DNA from: Saccharomonospora cyanea NA-134
GTDB lineage: Bacteria > Actinomycetota > Actinomycetes > Mycobacteriales > Pseudonocardiaceae
Assembly (NCBI RefSeq): GCF_000244975.1
Contig: NZ_CM001440.1
Span: 3,456,325-3,520,324 of the forward strand
Direction of reading: 5' to 3'
Length of the DNA stretch: 64,000 nt
The position numbers and the translations under genes are program-made. This document shows, in pieces, positions 49,179 through 61,292 of this stretch. The stretch's first letter is position 1. Each line of letters starts with the position of its first letter. Under the pieces are notes generated by a model. The model searched no databases. It was not told the origin of the DNA and saw nothing but the letters and a program-made list of their open reading frames with translations.

Positions 49179-51754
49179 TCCTCCGGCGGCGGGTCGTCAC
49201 CGCGGATCATCGCGAGCACACCGGGCAGGTCGTCCGGTTTCACCAACACCTCGCGCGCCTTCGAGCCCTCGGAGGGGCCCACCACCCCCCGGGTCTCCAG
49301 CAGGTCCATCAACCTGCCCGCCTTCGCGAAACCCACCCGCAGCTTGCGCTGCAACATCGACGTCGAACCGAACTGCGAGCTCACCACCAGCTCGGCCGCT
49401 TGGAGCAGCACGTCGAGGTCGTCACCGATGTCGGGGTCGATGTCCTTCCTCTCGCCCGCCTTGGCCGCCGTGACGCCCTCGGTGTAGTCCGGCTCCGCCT
49501 GCTCCTTGGTGGCCGCCACGACGGCGGTGATCTCCTCGTCGCTGACGAACGCGCCCTGCACGCGGACGGGCTTGCCCGCGCCCATCGGCAGGTACAGCGC
49601 GTCGCCCATGCCGATCAGCTTCTCCGCACCGGGCTGGTCGAGGATGACACGCGAGTCGGTGAGCGACGAGGTCGCGAACGCCAGCCGCGACGGCACGTTG
49701 GTCTTGATGAGGCCCGTGACCACGTCCACGGACGGGCGTTGGGTGGCCAGCACGAGATGGATACCGGCCGCCCTGGCCTTCTGCGTGATCCGCACGATGG
49801 CGTCCTCGACGTCCCTCGGGGCGGTCATCATCAGGTCGGCCAGCTCGTCGACGATCGCCATGATGTACGGGTACGGCCGGTAGACCCGCTCGCTGCCGGG
49901 CGGCGCGGTGATCTCCCCGGACCGCACCTTGCGGTTGAAGTCGTCGATGTGCCGCACCCGGTTGGCCTGCATGTCCTGGTAGCGCTGCTCCATCTCCTCC
50001 ACGAGCCAGGCGAGCGCCGCTGCGGCCTTCTTCGGCTGCGTGATGATGGGCGTGATCAGGTGCGGGACACCTTCGTACGGTGTCAGCTCGACCATCTTCG
50101 GGTCGATGAGGATCATGCGGCACTCGTCGGGGGTCGCCCTGGTGAGCAGGGAGACCAGCATCGAGTTGACGAAGCTCGACTTACCCGAGCCCGTGGAGCC
50201 CGCCACGAGCAGGTGCGGCATCTTCGTGAGGTTGGCGGTGACGAAGTCGCCCTCGATGTCCTTGCCGAGACCGATGACCATCGGATGGTCGTCGTCCGCC
50301 GCCGCGGGCGACCGCAGGACGTCGCCGAGCCGCACCATCTCGCGGTCGGTGTTGGGCACCTCGATGCCCACGGCCGACTTGCCGGGGATCGGGGCGAGCA
50401 GGCGCACGTTCTCGGTGGCCACCGCGTAGGCGATGTTCTTGGTCAACGCGGTGATCTTCTCGACTTTCACGCCGGGTCCGAGCTCCACCTCGTACCGGGT
50501 GACCGTGGGACCGCGGGTGAAACCCGTGACCTGCGCGTCGATCTTGAACTGCTCGAGCACGCCGGTGATCGCGTCGATCATCGCGTCGTTGGCACGGCTG
50601 TGCGCCTTCGGCGCGGCTCCGAGGGTGAGCAGCTCCAGTGACGGAAGGTCGTAGTCGCCCTCGACGGTCCGGGTGACCGACAACGCGGGTTCCCGCCGTC
50701 GCGGCGCCTTCGCCGCGGCCTTCGTGCGGGCAGGTGCGGGTTTGCGGTCGGGTTCGGTGGCCGATGGCTCGCCCGGCGCGGCGAAGTCGAGTGTGGCCTG
50801 CTCGGCCTGTTCCTCGCCTGCCTCCGCCGCCCTTCGCTTCCGCGCCGGCCTGCGCAGGCGGGCGGTGGCGGGGTCGGTGTCGGTCACGGCGTCGGGTTCT
50901 GCGGAGACCTCACCGTCGGCTCCGGCGGTCCCGCTCCGCGACGCCCGCCGACGGGACGGGGGGTCGTCCTCGTCCGCCGTCTCGTCCGCCGTGTCCCCGG
51001 CCCACTCCCGCAACCGCTGGGGGACGCGGCGGATGGGGGTTCCCGCGCACACCAGCACGCCGTAGACCAGCACGAGCACCAGCAGCGGCACGGCCACCCA
51101 CCCGGTGACACCCCGCGCGAGCGGATCACCGGAGAGCCACCCGATCCAGCCGCCCGCGTACATCTGCCGGGCGTGTTCCTGCGGCCTGCCGCTGACGAGG
51201 TGCAGCAGGCCGAGCAGGGCGAGCCCCACGAGCACGGTGCCGACCACCATACGCGGACGGGTCTCGGGACGCGGCTGCGAGCGCATGAGCACCACGGCCG
51301 CCATCAGCAGGGCCACCGGCAGGGCCACGGCGGCGGCGCCGATGACGCTGCGCGTGCCGACGGCGATGCCCTCGCCGACCGGTCCCGCGGCCTCCCACCC
51401 CACACCGACGGCCGCGACCAGAGCGAGGGCGATGAGGCCGAGCGCCAGGCCGTCCCTGCGATGCTCCGGATCGAGTTCACGGGTACGCCCGACCGCCCTG
51501 GTCAGACCACCGACTCCGCGGGCCAGCAGGGTCCACGTGCCGCGCAGCGTCCTGCCGAGAGCACCACCCGACGAGCGCTTCGCCCGCTTCACCGGTGGTT
51601 TGCGAGCCGCGGACGTGCGGCCGCCGGACTTCGCGGCCGACGAACGCGCCGGGCTCTTCGACGACGAGGTCCTCGCCTTCGCCGAGCGTTGCGATCCTCG
51701 CCCCGCGCCAGTCCGCGCGGTGCCTCGCCCCCTTGTCGTCGAGCCGCTCGCCAT
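49175..51754 (-). CDS. ftsK: DNA translocase FtsK/SpoIIIE
   Basis: The product is 859 residues. A Ser/Arg/Lys-rich N-terminus (about 60 residues) precedes four membrane segments (residues 85-265) and an acidic linker. The motor has Walker [15 protein letters not shown] and [20 protein letters not shown], and the C-terminal gamma domain has [21 protein letters not shown], which reads the orienting KOPS sites. It pumps chromosomal DNA through the closing septum. The ATG at 51754 follows GTAGGGGC. menC is coupled to it. Confidence 0.95.
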   Translation of the reverse strand: MASGSTTRGRGTARTGAGRGSQRSAKARTSSSKSPARSSAAKSGGRTSAARKPPVKRAKRSSGGALGRTLRGTWTLLARGVGGLTRAVGRTRELDPEHRRDGLALGLIALALVAAVGVGWEAAGPVGEGIAVGTRSVIGAAAVALPVALLMAAVVLMRSQPRPETRPRMVVGTVLVGLALLGLLHLVSGRPQEHARQMYAGGWIGWLSGDPLARGVTGWVAVPLLVLVLVYGVLVCAGTPIRRVPQRLREWAGDTADETADEDDPPSRRRASRSGTAGADGEVSAEPDAVTDTDPATARLRRPARKRRAAEAGEEQAEQATLDFAAPGEPSATEPDRKPAPARTKAAAKAPRRREPALSVTRTVEGDYDLPSLELLTLGAAPKAHSRANDAMIDAITGVLEQFKIDAQVTGFTRGPTVTRYEVELGPGVKVEKITALTKNIAYAVATENVRLLAPIPGKSAVGIEVPNTDREMVRLGDVLRSPAAADDDHPMVIGLGKDIEGDFVTANLTKMPHLLVAGSTGSGKSSFVNSMLVSLLTRATPDECRMILIDPKMVELTPYEGVPHLITPIITQPKKAAAALAWLVEEMEQRYQDMQANRVRHIDDFNRKVRSGEITAPPGSERVYRPYPYIMAIVDELADLMMTAPRDVEDAIVRITQKARAAGIHLVLATQRPSVDVVTGLIKTNVPSRLAFATSSLTDSRVILDQPGAEKLIGMGDALYLPMGAGKPVRVQGAFVSDEEITAVVAATKEQAEPDYTEGVTAAKAGERKDIDPDIGDDLDVLLQAAELVVSSQFGSTSMLQRKLRVGFAKAGRLMDLLETRGVVGPSEGSKAREVLVKPDDLPGVLAMIRGDDPPPEE

Positions 51755-51863
51755 GCCCCTACGGTAGCCGCTGCGCCTCGTTCGTCCCGTGCGCCACACT
51801 GGTCACCGGTGATATTGATCGACGTCACGCCTGCCCCGTGCCGCACCCACCGGCTCACGTGAC

Positions 51864-52697
51864 ATGCTTCCGCTCATGGTGGCGCTTCAACACGGCCGAG
51901 GGTCATCCGAGCGGGGGAAGGCTCCCCTGGTGTGGCGGACGATGCTCGCGCTCGACCACGGGCTCGTCAACCTGGCGGGACGGCTGCGGATCAGCGGATG
52001 CGTTCCCCGCTCGCTGCGCGGGAAGCCCCTGCTCATGGCGGCGAACCACATCGGTGTGTTCGATGCGTTCGTTCTGATGGCCGCGTGCCGGCGGCTCGGG
52101 CTGGCGCCCCGGTTCATGCTCGCGGGCGGGTTGCTGGACGCGCCGCTGGTGGGCCCCGCACTGCGGGCGAGCGGACACCTCCGGGTCGACCGCGGCTCGG
52201 CCTCCGCGGTGACGCAGTTCGCCCAGGCCGCCGAGGCCCTGCGCACGAGCACGGGTCCGATCATCGTCTACCCGGAGGGACGCATCAGCCACGACCCCGG
52301 ACTATGGCCGGAGCGCGGTAAGACGGGTGCCGCCCGGCTGGCTCTGTCGGCGGGAGTCCCGGTGCTTCCCATCAGTCAGTGGGGGGCGCACGAGGCCGTG
52401 TACTGGGGCACCGAGACGGTGACCGGGCCGGCCGACATCCTTCCGCTGGCCCGCTCCGGACTCACCTCGCCGCTGCGGCGGCCCACGTTTCGCGTGCACT
52501 TCGGGGAACCGGTGGATCTCTCGCCGTTCCAGGCGGGACGCCCGGGTGACGCCGTCAAGGCGCACGCGGCGATCATGCGGGCGATCACCGACGGCCTCGT
52601 GCCCCTGCGCGCGGACGAACCCGACGTTCCGAGGTTCTTCGACCCCACCAGGCCGACCGACGGAAGCAGCCCCTGGCGGCCGGGAGCGCGCTCGTGA
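51864..52697 (+). CDS. 1-acylglycerol-3-phosphate acyltransferase homologue
   Basis: The 277-residue protein is a second PlsC in the window. It has AANHIGVFDAF (His-x4-Asp), FMLAGGLLDAPLVGP, and the phosphate site VYPEGRISHD. The sequence differs much from the one at 10.8 kb, so it probably uses another acceptor or chain. It overlaps the following DMT permease by four bases. Confidence 0.85.
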   Translation: MLPLMVALQHGRGSSERGKAPLVWRTMLALDHGLVNLAGRLRISGCVPRSLRGKPLLMAANHIGVFDAFVLMAACRRLGLAPRFMLAGGLLDAPLVGPALRASGHLRVDRGSASAVTQFAQAAEALRTSTGPIIVYPEGRISHDPGLWPERGKTGAARLALSAGVPVLPISQWGAHEAVYWGTETVTGPADILPLARSGLTSPLRRPTFRVHFGEPVDLSPFQAGRPGDAVKAHAAIMRAITDGLVPLRADEPDVPRFFDPTRPTDGSSPWRPGARS

Positions 52698-53695
52698 ACC
52701 GATCCGGTACGACCGACGCCACGGCGACCACCGCCACGCCGGTGCGCAACCGGACGCGTGGCATCGTGCTGCTGGTCCTGGCGTCACTGTGTTTCGGCAG
52801 CTCCGGCGCGCTGGGCAAACCCGCGATGACAGCGGGCCTCTCCCCGGAACAGGTCGCCGCGGCCCGCATCGGCATCGCCGCCGTGGTGCTGCTCGTCGGC
52901 GTCGGGCTCACGCGGCCCGGACTGCTGCGGGTGAAGCGCGGGCAGTGGCGGGTGTTGCTGGGCTACGGACTGCTCGGCGTGGCCGGCGTACAGCTCTTCT
53001 ACTTCCTGTCCGCCGCGCGTGTTCCGGTGGGCATCGCGATCCTGCTGGAGTTCACCTCGCCCGTGCTCGTCGCGCTGTGGGTGCGTTTCGTGCGCCGGGT
53101 GCGGCTGCCGTGGCCGATGTGGGCCGGCATCGGCCTGGCACTGCTGGGCCTCGCGATGGTCGCGCGCGTCCACGAGGGGCTCACCCTCGACGCGGTGGGA
53201 CTCGCGGCGGGTGTCGCGGCCGCCGTGTGCTCGGCCTCGTACTTCCTGCTCGGTGAACACGGCGTGGCCAGCCACCACCCGCTCGGGATGGTCACATGGG
53301 GCATGGTGGTGGGTGCCGTCGCCGTGTGTGTCGTCGCGCCGCCGTGGAACCTGCCCGCCTCGACGCTGCTGGCTCCCGCCGAACTCGGTCCGTGGCGCCC
53401 ACCGGTGTGGTCGCTGCTCGTGGCCGTCGCCGTGTTGTCGACGGTCCTGGCGTACCTGGCGGGCATCACGGCGCTGCGCCACCTGCCCGCTTCCACGGCG
53501 AGCGTGCTCGCCCTGATCGAACCGCTGGTGGCCACCACCATGGCGTGGGTCCTGCTGGACGAGGCCCTCGGGTGGGTGCAGCTACTGGGCGCACTCGTGT
53601 TGCTCGGCGGCGCGCTCCTCGTGCAACTGACGGCACCCTCGGCGCAGGGCGGCCCCACCGGGACCGCGGAGCCGCTTCCGAGCGGAGCCCCCTGA
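52694..53695 (+). CDS. EamA/DMT-superfamily exporter
   Basis: The 333-residue protein has ten membrane segments as two EamA repeats, the first starting GIVLLVLASLCFGSSGALGKP and the second with CSASYFLLGEHG. It is a member of the drug/metabolite transporter superfamily, often exporting amino acids or metabolites. The substrate is unknown. Coupling to the acyltransferase is by a four-base GTGA overlap. Confidence 0.88.
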   Translation: MNRSGTTDATATTATPVRNRTRGIVLLVLASLCFGSSGALGKPAMTAGLSPEQVAAARIGIAAVVLLVGVGLTRPGLLRVKRGQWRVLLGYGLLGVAGVQLFYFLSAARVPVGIAILLEFTSPVLVALWVRFVRRVRLPWPMWAGIGLALLGLAMVARVHEGLTLDAVGLAAGVAAAVCSASYFLLGEHGVASHHPLGMVTWGMVVGAVAVCVVAPPWNLPASTLLAPAELGPWRPPVWSLLVAVAVLSTVLAYLAGITALRHLPASTASVLALIEPLVATTMAWVLLDEALGWVQLLGALVLLGGALLVQLTAPSAQGGPTGTAEPLPSGAP

Positions 53696-53851
53696 TCGGC
53701 GCACACGATTTTGGTGACGAATCGGGCACCGGGGAACCGACGGCGACCGAATCCCTTCCAACCGGGTGACACTCGCGCGACACTGCCGGCGACACCGCCT
53801 GCTCCGTCACGCGGTGTCTCCCGAAAGAAGCCGACACATCAGGGGGATGGG

Positions 53852-53992
53852 ATGAGCCGTCCGACTCGTGCCGAGCAGCGCCGAGCCCGAAGGGCCCTGC
53901 TCACGCAGGGCGTCACGGTCCTGCTGGCTCTGGTGGTGGTCAGCATCACCACCAGATGGCGTCCCGAACGACCCGCCGGAACCAAGCGGTGA
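53852..53992 (+). CDS. Small membrane protein, 46 residues
   Basis: An ATG preceded by AGGGGGATGG opens a 46-codon frame: a basic N-terminus (RPTRAEQRRARRALLTQ), one membrane segment (GVTVLLALVVVSI) and a basic tail. A single-pass small protein with the positive side inside is likely. It is convergent with rnj, ten bases apart. I do not recognise a family. Confidence 0.55.
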   Translation: MSRPTRAEQRRARRALLTQGVTVLLALVVVSITTRWRPERPAGTKR

Positions 53993-54002
53993 GGCCGACT
54001 CC

Positions 54003-56749
<2,747 letters not shown>

Positions 56750-56851
56750 CTACGACCGCGCCGACCGGCACGAACGAAAGCGATCCGGTCACCCCCTCGG
56801 GCGCCGCAGCAGGATTGCCGGTGAGGACGCGGTGCGACGGGAACGTTTCCG

Positions 56852-58366
56852 CTACTCCACTTCCTGGGCGACCGCTCCGGTCCGCTGGCCGCCGTCCCGG
56901 TCGCCGACGAAGCAGTAGACCGACCGGACCGCGTCCGAGGTGTAGTTCTCCGGTACCTTCTCCCACTCCTGCTGACTCGGGATCAGTGCGCGGTAGCTGA
57001 GCCCGCCGCGGAGGCCGTCGTTGATCCGGTTGGAGTGGAAGATGAGCCCGCACACCGTCTCGGCGTAGTGGGCGAGCGTCTCCTGGCCCGGGTACCTGGC
57101 CTCCGGGGCGCCTTCGGTGTCGGCCCCGCCCACCGGGTGGTGCGCGCCGTACAACTCGACGTCGTGGTGTTCCTCGCAGTCCACCCAGTTGCTCTGGCTC
57201 ACCGAACGGCCCTTGTCCAGCGTGGTGTTGACACAGTAGTAGCCGCTGTCGAGGTACAACTCGGCGATGTCACCACCCTCGCCGTAGGTGAGCGTGGGCA
57301 GCATCTGCTCGTCCACGCCGGGCGACCACACGGGTTTGCCCAGGAAGAACCCGGCCACCAGCAGGGCGACACCCGCGAGCGCCCCGGTTGTCCACAGCGC
57401 CTTCTTCCTGCCCGGTCTCATGGGTGGCGGGACGGCACTGCCGGGGGGATGCCCCGAGACCATGGTCGGTGAGGGACCGGCGTGGTGCAGTGTCGGCTGT
57501 CCTCCCGGCGGTGTCACGGCCACGGGCTGCTGCTGCGCGGCGAGGGTGAGCAGTCCGTGTGCCTGTTCGGCGGTGATCCGTCCCTCGGGGGTGGACGCCA
57601 TGAGTCCCATGATCGCCGAGGCGAGCGGCCCCTGGACCCTGGTCAGATACGGAACCTCGTTCATGATGGCGTGGAGCGTCGCGGCCGTGGTCGCCCGCTC
57701 GAACGGCACGGCGCCCTCTGCGGCGAAGAAGAGCGCGGCCCCCAGCGACCACAGGTCCGAGGCGGGCATCGCCTCCCGGCCCCCGACCCGTTCCGGCGCC
57801 ATGAACGCCGGGGAGCCGACCAGCATTCCGCTCGTGGTGATGCGGGGATCGTCGATGGCCTGCGCGATGCCGAAGTCGGTGAGTTTGGCCCGGCCGTTCG
57901 AGGACACCATGATGTTGGCGGGCTTGACGTCGCGGTGCACGATCCCGGCCTCGTGCGCGGCGCGCAGCGCCGACAGCACCTGGAGACCGATCGAGGCGAT
58001 CTGGTGCGGCGGCAACGGGCCGCCTCGGCGCACGATGTCCGACAGCGTCGGGGCCTCGATGAGCTCCATGACGATGTAGGTGGTGCCACGCTCGGCCACC
58101 ACGTCGAACACGGTCACGACGGCGGGGTCGTTGAGTCGGCCGCCGGTGCGGACCTCACGGAGCACGCGTTCCTGGAAAACGCCCTCCTCGGCGCCGTCGG
58201 GCAGGCGAAGTTCCTTGATCGCGACCTGCCTGCCGATCACCAAGTCCTCGGCGCGCCAGACCACACCCATGCCACCGCGCCCGAGTTCTTCGCCGAGGCG
58301 GTAGCGATTGGCGATCACCCGTGTCGCGGGCACCGCGGGCGTGGTGGCGATCTGCTCGTCGGTCAA
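56852..58366 (-). CDS. Membrane Ser/Thr protein kinase
   Basis: From a TTG after GAGGGGATG the product is 504 residues; no ATG or GTG with a ribosome site was seen. The kinase has LGRGGMGVVW, VAIKELRL, HRDVKPANI, DFGIAQ, and APERV. A Pro/Gly-rich juxtamembrane stretch leads to one membrane segment (WTTGALAGVALLVAGFFLG near residue 315). The external part (about 170 residues) has several Cys (YYCVNTT, VDCEEHH, VCGLIF, VYCFVG) likely in disulfides and no PASTA repeats. It is a Hanks-type sensor kinase with an unknown signal. Confidence 0.88.
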   Translation of the reverse strand: MTDEQIATTPAVPATRVIANRYRLGEELGRGGMGVVWRAEDLVIGRQVAIKELRLPDGAEEGVFQERVLREVRTGGRLNDPAVVTVFDVVAERGTTYIVMELIEAPTLSDIVRRGGPLPPHQIASIGLQVLSALRAAHEAGIVHRDVKPANIMVSSNGRAKLTDFGIAQAIDDPRITTSGMLVGSPAFMAPERVGGREAMPASDLWSLGAALFFAAEGAVPFERATTAATLHAIMNEVPYLTRVQGPLASAIMGLMASTPEGRITAEQAHGLLTLAAQQQPVAVTPPGGQPTLHHAGPSPTMVSGHPPGSAVPPPMRPGRKKALWTTGALAGVALLVAGFFLGKPVWSPGVDEQMLPTLTYGEGGDIAELYLDSGYYCVNTTLDKGRSVSQSNWVDCEEHHDVELYGAHHPVGGADTEGAPEARYPGQETLAHYAETVCGLIFHSNRINDGLRGGLSYRALIPSQQEWEKVPENYTSDAVRSVYCFVGDRDGGQRTGAVAQEVE

Positions 58367-58511
58367 CCTGGCATCCCCTCGTCTCGTGCGCAGAGATGGT
58401 AGCGAGAAGACCACCCGATCGGAGGACCAGCCGGGTAATCGAGCACCGTGTCCGCAGGCTGTGCACACGTGTTCCGCACCTCCGGAACGACCCCGGCGAC
58501 CGTCGCCCGAC

Positions 58512-58904
58512 TCAGCCCTCGTGCACGTCGTGGCCCGCCGAGCGCAACGCCGTCACCGCGCGGGAGAGGTCGGCGTCCTTCACCAGCAGGTGGTCGGTGT
58601 CGTAGGTCGACACCGCGAACAGTGACACCCCCGCCGCCGCGAGTTCGCCCGCCAGCGCCGCCATGATCCCGGTCAGGGTGAACTCGAGTGGCCCTCGGAC
58701 GGTGAGCAACCGCCAACCGGACTCCGCGACGACACCCTCCGGCGCGGCAGCGGCGGAACAGACCACCGACAGCTCCCGTTCGGTGCGCGTGACCGACACG
58801 AAGGCCGCGCCCGGGTCGAGCAGCGGGGACGGCACGGGCACGGCCGGGTCCAACCGGGCGATGACGTACTCACCCGGCCGGACGTCCACCGTCAGCTTCC
58901 GCAC
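58512..58904 (-). CDS. ACT-domain protein
   Basis: The 130-residue protein has an N-terminal strand (RKLTVDVRPGEYVIARLDP) and a C-terminal ACT-like fold (VRGPLEFTLTGIMAALAGELAAAGVSLFAVSTYDTDHLLVKD as two strand-helix units). It matches the CASTOR/POLLUX-like ACT_7 group of small amino-acid sensors. It lies 15 bases past the thyX stop on the same strand. The ligand is unknown. Confidence 0.8.
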   Translation of the reverse strand: MRKLTVDVRPGEYVIARLDPAVPVPSPLLDPGAAFVSVTRTERELSVVCSAAAAPEGVVAESGWRLLTVRGPLEFTLTGIMAALAGELAAAGVSLFAVSTYDTDHLLVKDADLSRAVTALRSAGHDVHEG

Positions 58905-58919
58905 GGCCCGGTCCTCCCG

Positions 58920-59672
58920 TCAGCCCTCGGCGACCATCGGGCTGGAAGCCACCTCGGTGCCGTCGGGCAGCGTCGAGATGGTGAAGTCCGCGAAGACGTT
59001 CTCGGCCGCTTTCTGCAACTGCCGCAGGCACTCCACGGCGAGGGCCCGGATCTCCACGTCGGCCTGCTCGGTGGCCCGCATGGCGATGAAGTGTCGCCAC
59101 GCACGGTAGTTGCCGGTGACGACGATGCGGGTCTCGGTGGCGTTGGGCAGCACCGCGCGGGCGGCCTGCCTGGCCTGCTTGCGTCGCAGGGTCGCACTCG
59201 GCGCGTCGGCGAACTTCTCCTCCAACCCGGCGAGCAGTTCCGTGTAGGCGTCGACGCTGGCCTGGGTGGCGGCGAGGAACTTCTCGTGCAGCTCGGGGTC
59301 GTTGGCGATGACGTCGGGTTCGACGAACGCGGCGTCGCGCTCCGGCACGTACCGCTGCGAGAGCTGCGAGTAGGAGAAGTGCCGGTGCCGGATGAGCTCG
59401 TGGGTCAGCGAGCGCGAGATCCCCGTGATGTAGAAGGACACGCTGGCGTGCTCGAGCACCGACAGGTGACCGACGTTGATGATGTGGTCGAGGTAGCCCG
59501 CGTTGGTCGCGGTCCGTGGGTTCGGCTTCGTCCACGACTGGTAGCACGCACGGCCGGCGAACTCGGCCAATGCCTGGCCGCCGTCCGCATCGGTCGTCCA
59601 CGGCACGTCCTCGGGCGGGAAGAACTCCGTCTTCGCGATCAACCGCACCTTGGGTGCCACCGTTTCGGCCAC
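58920..59672 (-). CDS. thyX: Flavin-dependent thymidylate synthase
   Basis: From the GTG at 59672, with GGAGGGAG ahead, the product is 250 residues, the mycobacterial length; an upstream extension of 32 codons is not conserved. The ThyX signature [14 protein letters not shown] (RHR-x7-Ser-x-Arg) is near residues 95-108. It makes dTMP from dUMP with FAD and methylene-tetrahydrofolate. The dapA/thyX neighbourhood is as in mycobacteria. Confidence 0.94.
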   Translation of the reverse strand: MAETVAPKVRLIAKTEFFPPEDVPWTTDADGGQALAEFAGRACYQSWTKPNPRTATNAGYLDHIINVGHLSVLEHASVSFYITGISRSLTHELIRHRHFSYSQLSQRYVPERDAAFVEPDVIANDPELHEKFLAATQASVDAYTELLAGLEEKFADAPSATLRRKQARQAARAVLPNATETRIVVTGNYRAWRHFIAMRATEQADVEIRALAVECLRQLQKAAENVFADFTISTLPDGTEVASSPMVAEG

Positions 59673-59762
59673 GTCCGACTCCCTCCACTCGTTCGACACC
59701 GGCAGCGTACTTCCGACCCTCTCGGGCTCCGCCAGCCGCGTCGCCAACTGTGGGATACGTCG

Positions 59763-59825
59763 TGACACCAGAAAGACGACACCTTGCTCTTGAATGACAC
59801 CAAATATGATGTCACCATGATGTCA
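59763..59825 (+). promoter_or_regulatory. Operator/promoter of the HicB-like gene
   Basis: The -10 box TATGAT (59805-59810) places the start near 59817, so the ATG at 59825 has almost no leader. The nine-base repeat ATGATGTCA occurs at 59806-59814 and 59817-59825, eleven bases apart, over the -10 box and start codon. TGACA at 59763-59767 and 59795-59799 are inverted relative to TGTCA in these repeats. This fits a site for the ribbon-helix-helix protein encoded next. Confidence 0.55.
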
Positions 59826-60385
59826 TGGACCTGAATCCGTACCTCGCCACGTTGCGGGAGAGCCTGGCCACCACGGCCGGCGTGGGCGACGAGCAGCTGC
59901 AGCGGGCCGCCGCCGTGCTGTCGGCCACGCTGGAACCCGCGGCCCGGCTGACACTCATGAACGCGCTGTCCGACCTGGCCGCCGAGATCACGGCACAGCT
60001 TCCCGACCACGTGGTGGAGGTGCGGCTCGACGGCCGCGACGTCCGCGTGGTCGTCACCGGCAGCTCCGAGCCCGAACCCCCGGAGGCCCCCGAGCCACCT
60101 CCGCCACCGCCACCGCCAGGTCCTGGCGACTCGGGCGACATCAGCCGCATGACCCTCCGCCTGTTCGAGCGGCTGAAGAGCCAGGCCGAGCAGGCCGCCG
60201 CGGCGCAGGGCGTGTCGTTGAACACGTTCGTCGCCCAGGCCGTGCAGGGCGCGCTGGCGGGAAACCAGCACGGCAGGCCCCCGTTCGGCCCCCATCACCA
60301 TCACGGCCCTCATCACCACCACGGACGTGGCCGGGGCCGGGGTCACGGCGGCGGCTCCCACCTGCACGGCTGGGTCAGGGGGTGA
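59825..60385 (+). CDS. HicB-like ribbon-helix-helix protein with polyproline and polyhistidine
   Basis: The 186-residue protein has three parts. Residues 1-78 are a helix-strand domain (LNPYLATLRESLATTAGVGD, VEVRLDGRDVRVVV) like HicB-type partners. Residues 79-100 are Glu/Pro-rich with eight prolines in a row. Residues 108-148 are a ribbon-helix-helix (SRMTLRLFERLKSQAEQAAA, GVSLNTFVAQAVQGAL). The tail from about 152 is Gly/Arg/His-rich with two runs of four His, able to bind metal. The DUF4097 gene follows four bases later. No toxin gene was seen. Confidence 0.8.
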   Translation: MDLNPYLATLRESLATTAGVGDEQLQRAAAVLSATLEPAARLTLMNALSDLAAEITAQLPDHVVEVRLDGRDVRVVVTGSSEPEPPEAPEPPPPPPPPGPGDSGDISRMTLRLFERLKSQAEQAAAAQGVSLNTFVAQAVQGALAGNQHGRPPFGPHHHHGPHHHHGRGRGRGHGGGSHLHGWVRG

Positions 60386-60389
60386 CGTG

Positions 60390-61232
60390 ATGACCGAGCA
60401 ATCGCAGGGTGGCAACGACGTCGTCCGCACCCAGGCCTTCGACACCGACGGACCGGTCGAACTCGATGTCGACGTCACGGCGGGCACCGTGGAAGTCCGC
60501 CTCACCGACGACCCGGGGGTGTCCGTCGAGGTGCGTCGCTCCCACGCCGGTACGCCTTCGTGGGCGGAGAGCGCCGCCGGGATGCTGAACTGGGTCGGCG
60601 AGATGTTCGGCGGGCAGGCCGGGCCACTGGCCTCACCTGCCGACACGGTGAAGGAGGTGCGGATCGAGAAGCTGGGCGACCGGGTGGTCGTTCGTGGCCC
60701 GAAGGCTCCCCCTCCGATAGGCTCGCCGCTCGCGGTGACCGTGCGCGCCCCCGCCGCCTCCCACGTTCGTGCCCGCACCCGTCTCGCCGGAGTGACGGTG
60801 CGGGGCGTCTGCGGCCGGGCGGACATCAGCACCGGCTCGGGTTCCGTCACCCTCGACCAGGCCACCGACACCACGACCGTACGCACGAGCAGCGGGGAGA
60901 TCGACATCGCGACGCTGTCCGGACCCGCCACCGTCAACGGTGGCAGCGGGGGCGTGCGGCTCGGCGAGGTCTCCGACACCGTCCTCGTGCGCACCACCAG
61001 CAGCGAGATCATCGTCAGCGAGGCCGCCTCGGGGGCCGTCGAGGCGATCTCGGGCACCGGTGACATCCGGTTAGGCGTTCGGCGCGGCGTCGCTGCGGAG
61101 ATCGACCTCTCCAGCGGCGGGGGCACCGTCCACAGTGATCTGGAAGTCTCGGACACTCCCCCCGACGAACCGACGGCGTTGTCCATCCGGGCGCGCAGCG
61201 GTGCGGGCCGGGTCGTGGTCACGCGCGCCTGA
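60390..61232 (+). CDS. DUF4097 beta-strand repeat protein
   Basis: The 280-residue protein starts at an ATG (GTG one codon before). From residue 20 it is a series of short beta-strand turns typical of DUF4097/adhesin-like beta-helix proteins: VDVTAGTVEVRLTDDP, GSVTLDQATDTTTVRTSSGE, GGVRLGEVSDTVLVRTTSSE, GDIRLGVRRG. There is no signal peptide, so it is probably cytoplasmic. In other actinomycetes this gene follows a HicB-like gene, which suggests a joint role. The function is unknown. Confidence 0.82.
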   Translation: MTEQSQGGNDVVRTQAFDTDGPVELDVDVTAGTVEVRLTDDPGVSVEVRRSHAGTPSWAESAAGMLNWVGEMFGGQAGPLASPADTVKEVRIEKLGDRVVVRGPKAPPPIGSPLAVTVRAPAASHVRARTRLAGVTVRGVCGRADISTGSGSVTLDQATDTTTVRTSSGEIDIATLSGPATVNGGSGGVRLGEVSDTVLVRTTSSEIIVSEAASGAVEAISGTGDIRLGVRRGVAAEIDLSSGGGTVHSDLEVSDTPPDEPTALSIRARSGAGRVVVTRA

Positions 61233-61292
61233 CCAGGCCGCAGCCGACTGGGGTACGTGCCCTCCTCGGCTGCGTCCCGGGACCGCCGCGGG

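Noticed and set aside
47091-49487. A plus-strand open frame of about 800 codons opposite rimO, argA (same strand, other frame), menC and ftsK
   Set aside because: It is again the shadow of recognised genes. argA in the middle uses another frame with clear GNAT motifs.
59825-61232. The HicB-like and DUF4097 genes as a HicAB toxin-antitoxin
   Set aside because: The second product is a 280-residue beta-repeat protein, not a small HicA double-stranded RNA-binding-like toxin.
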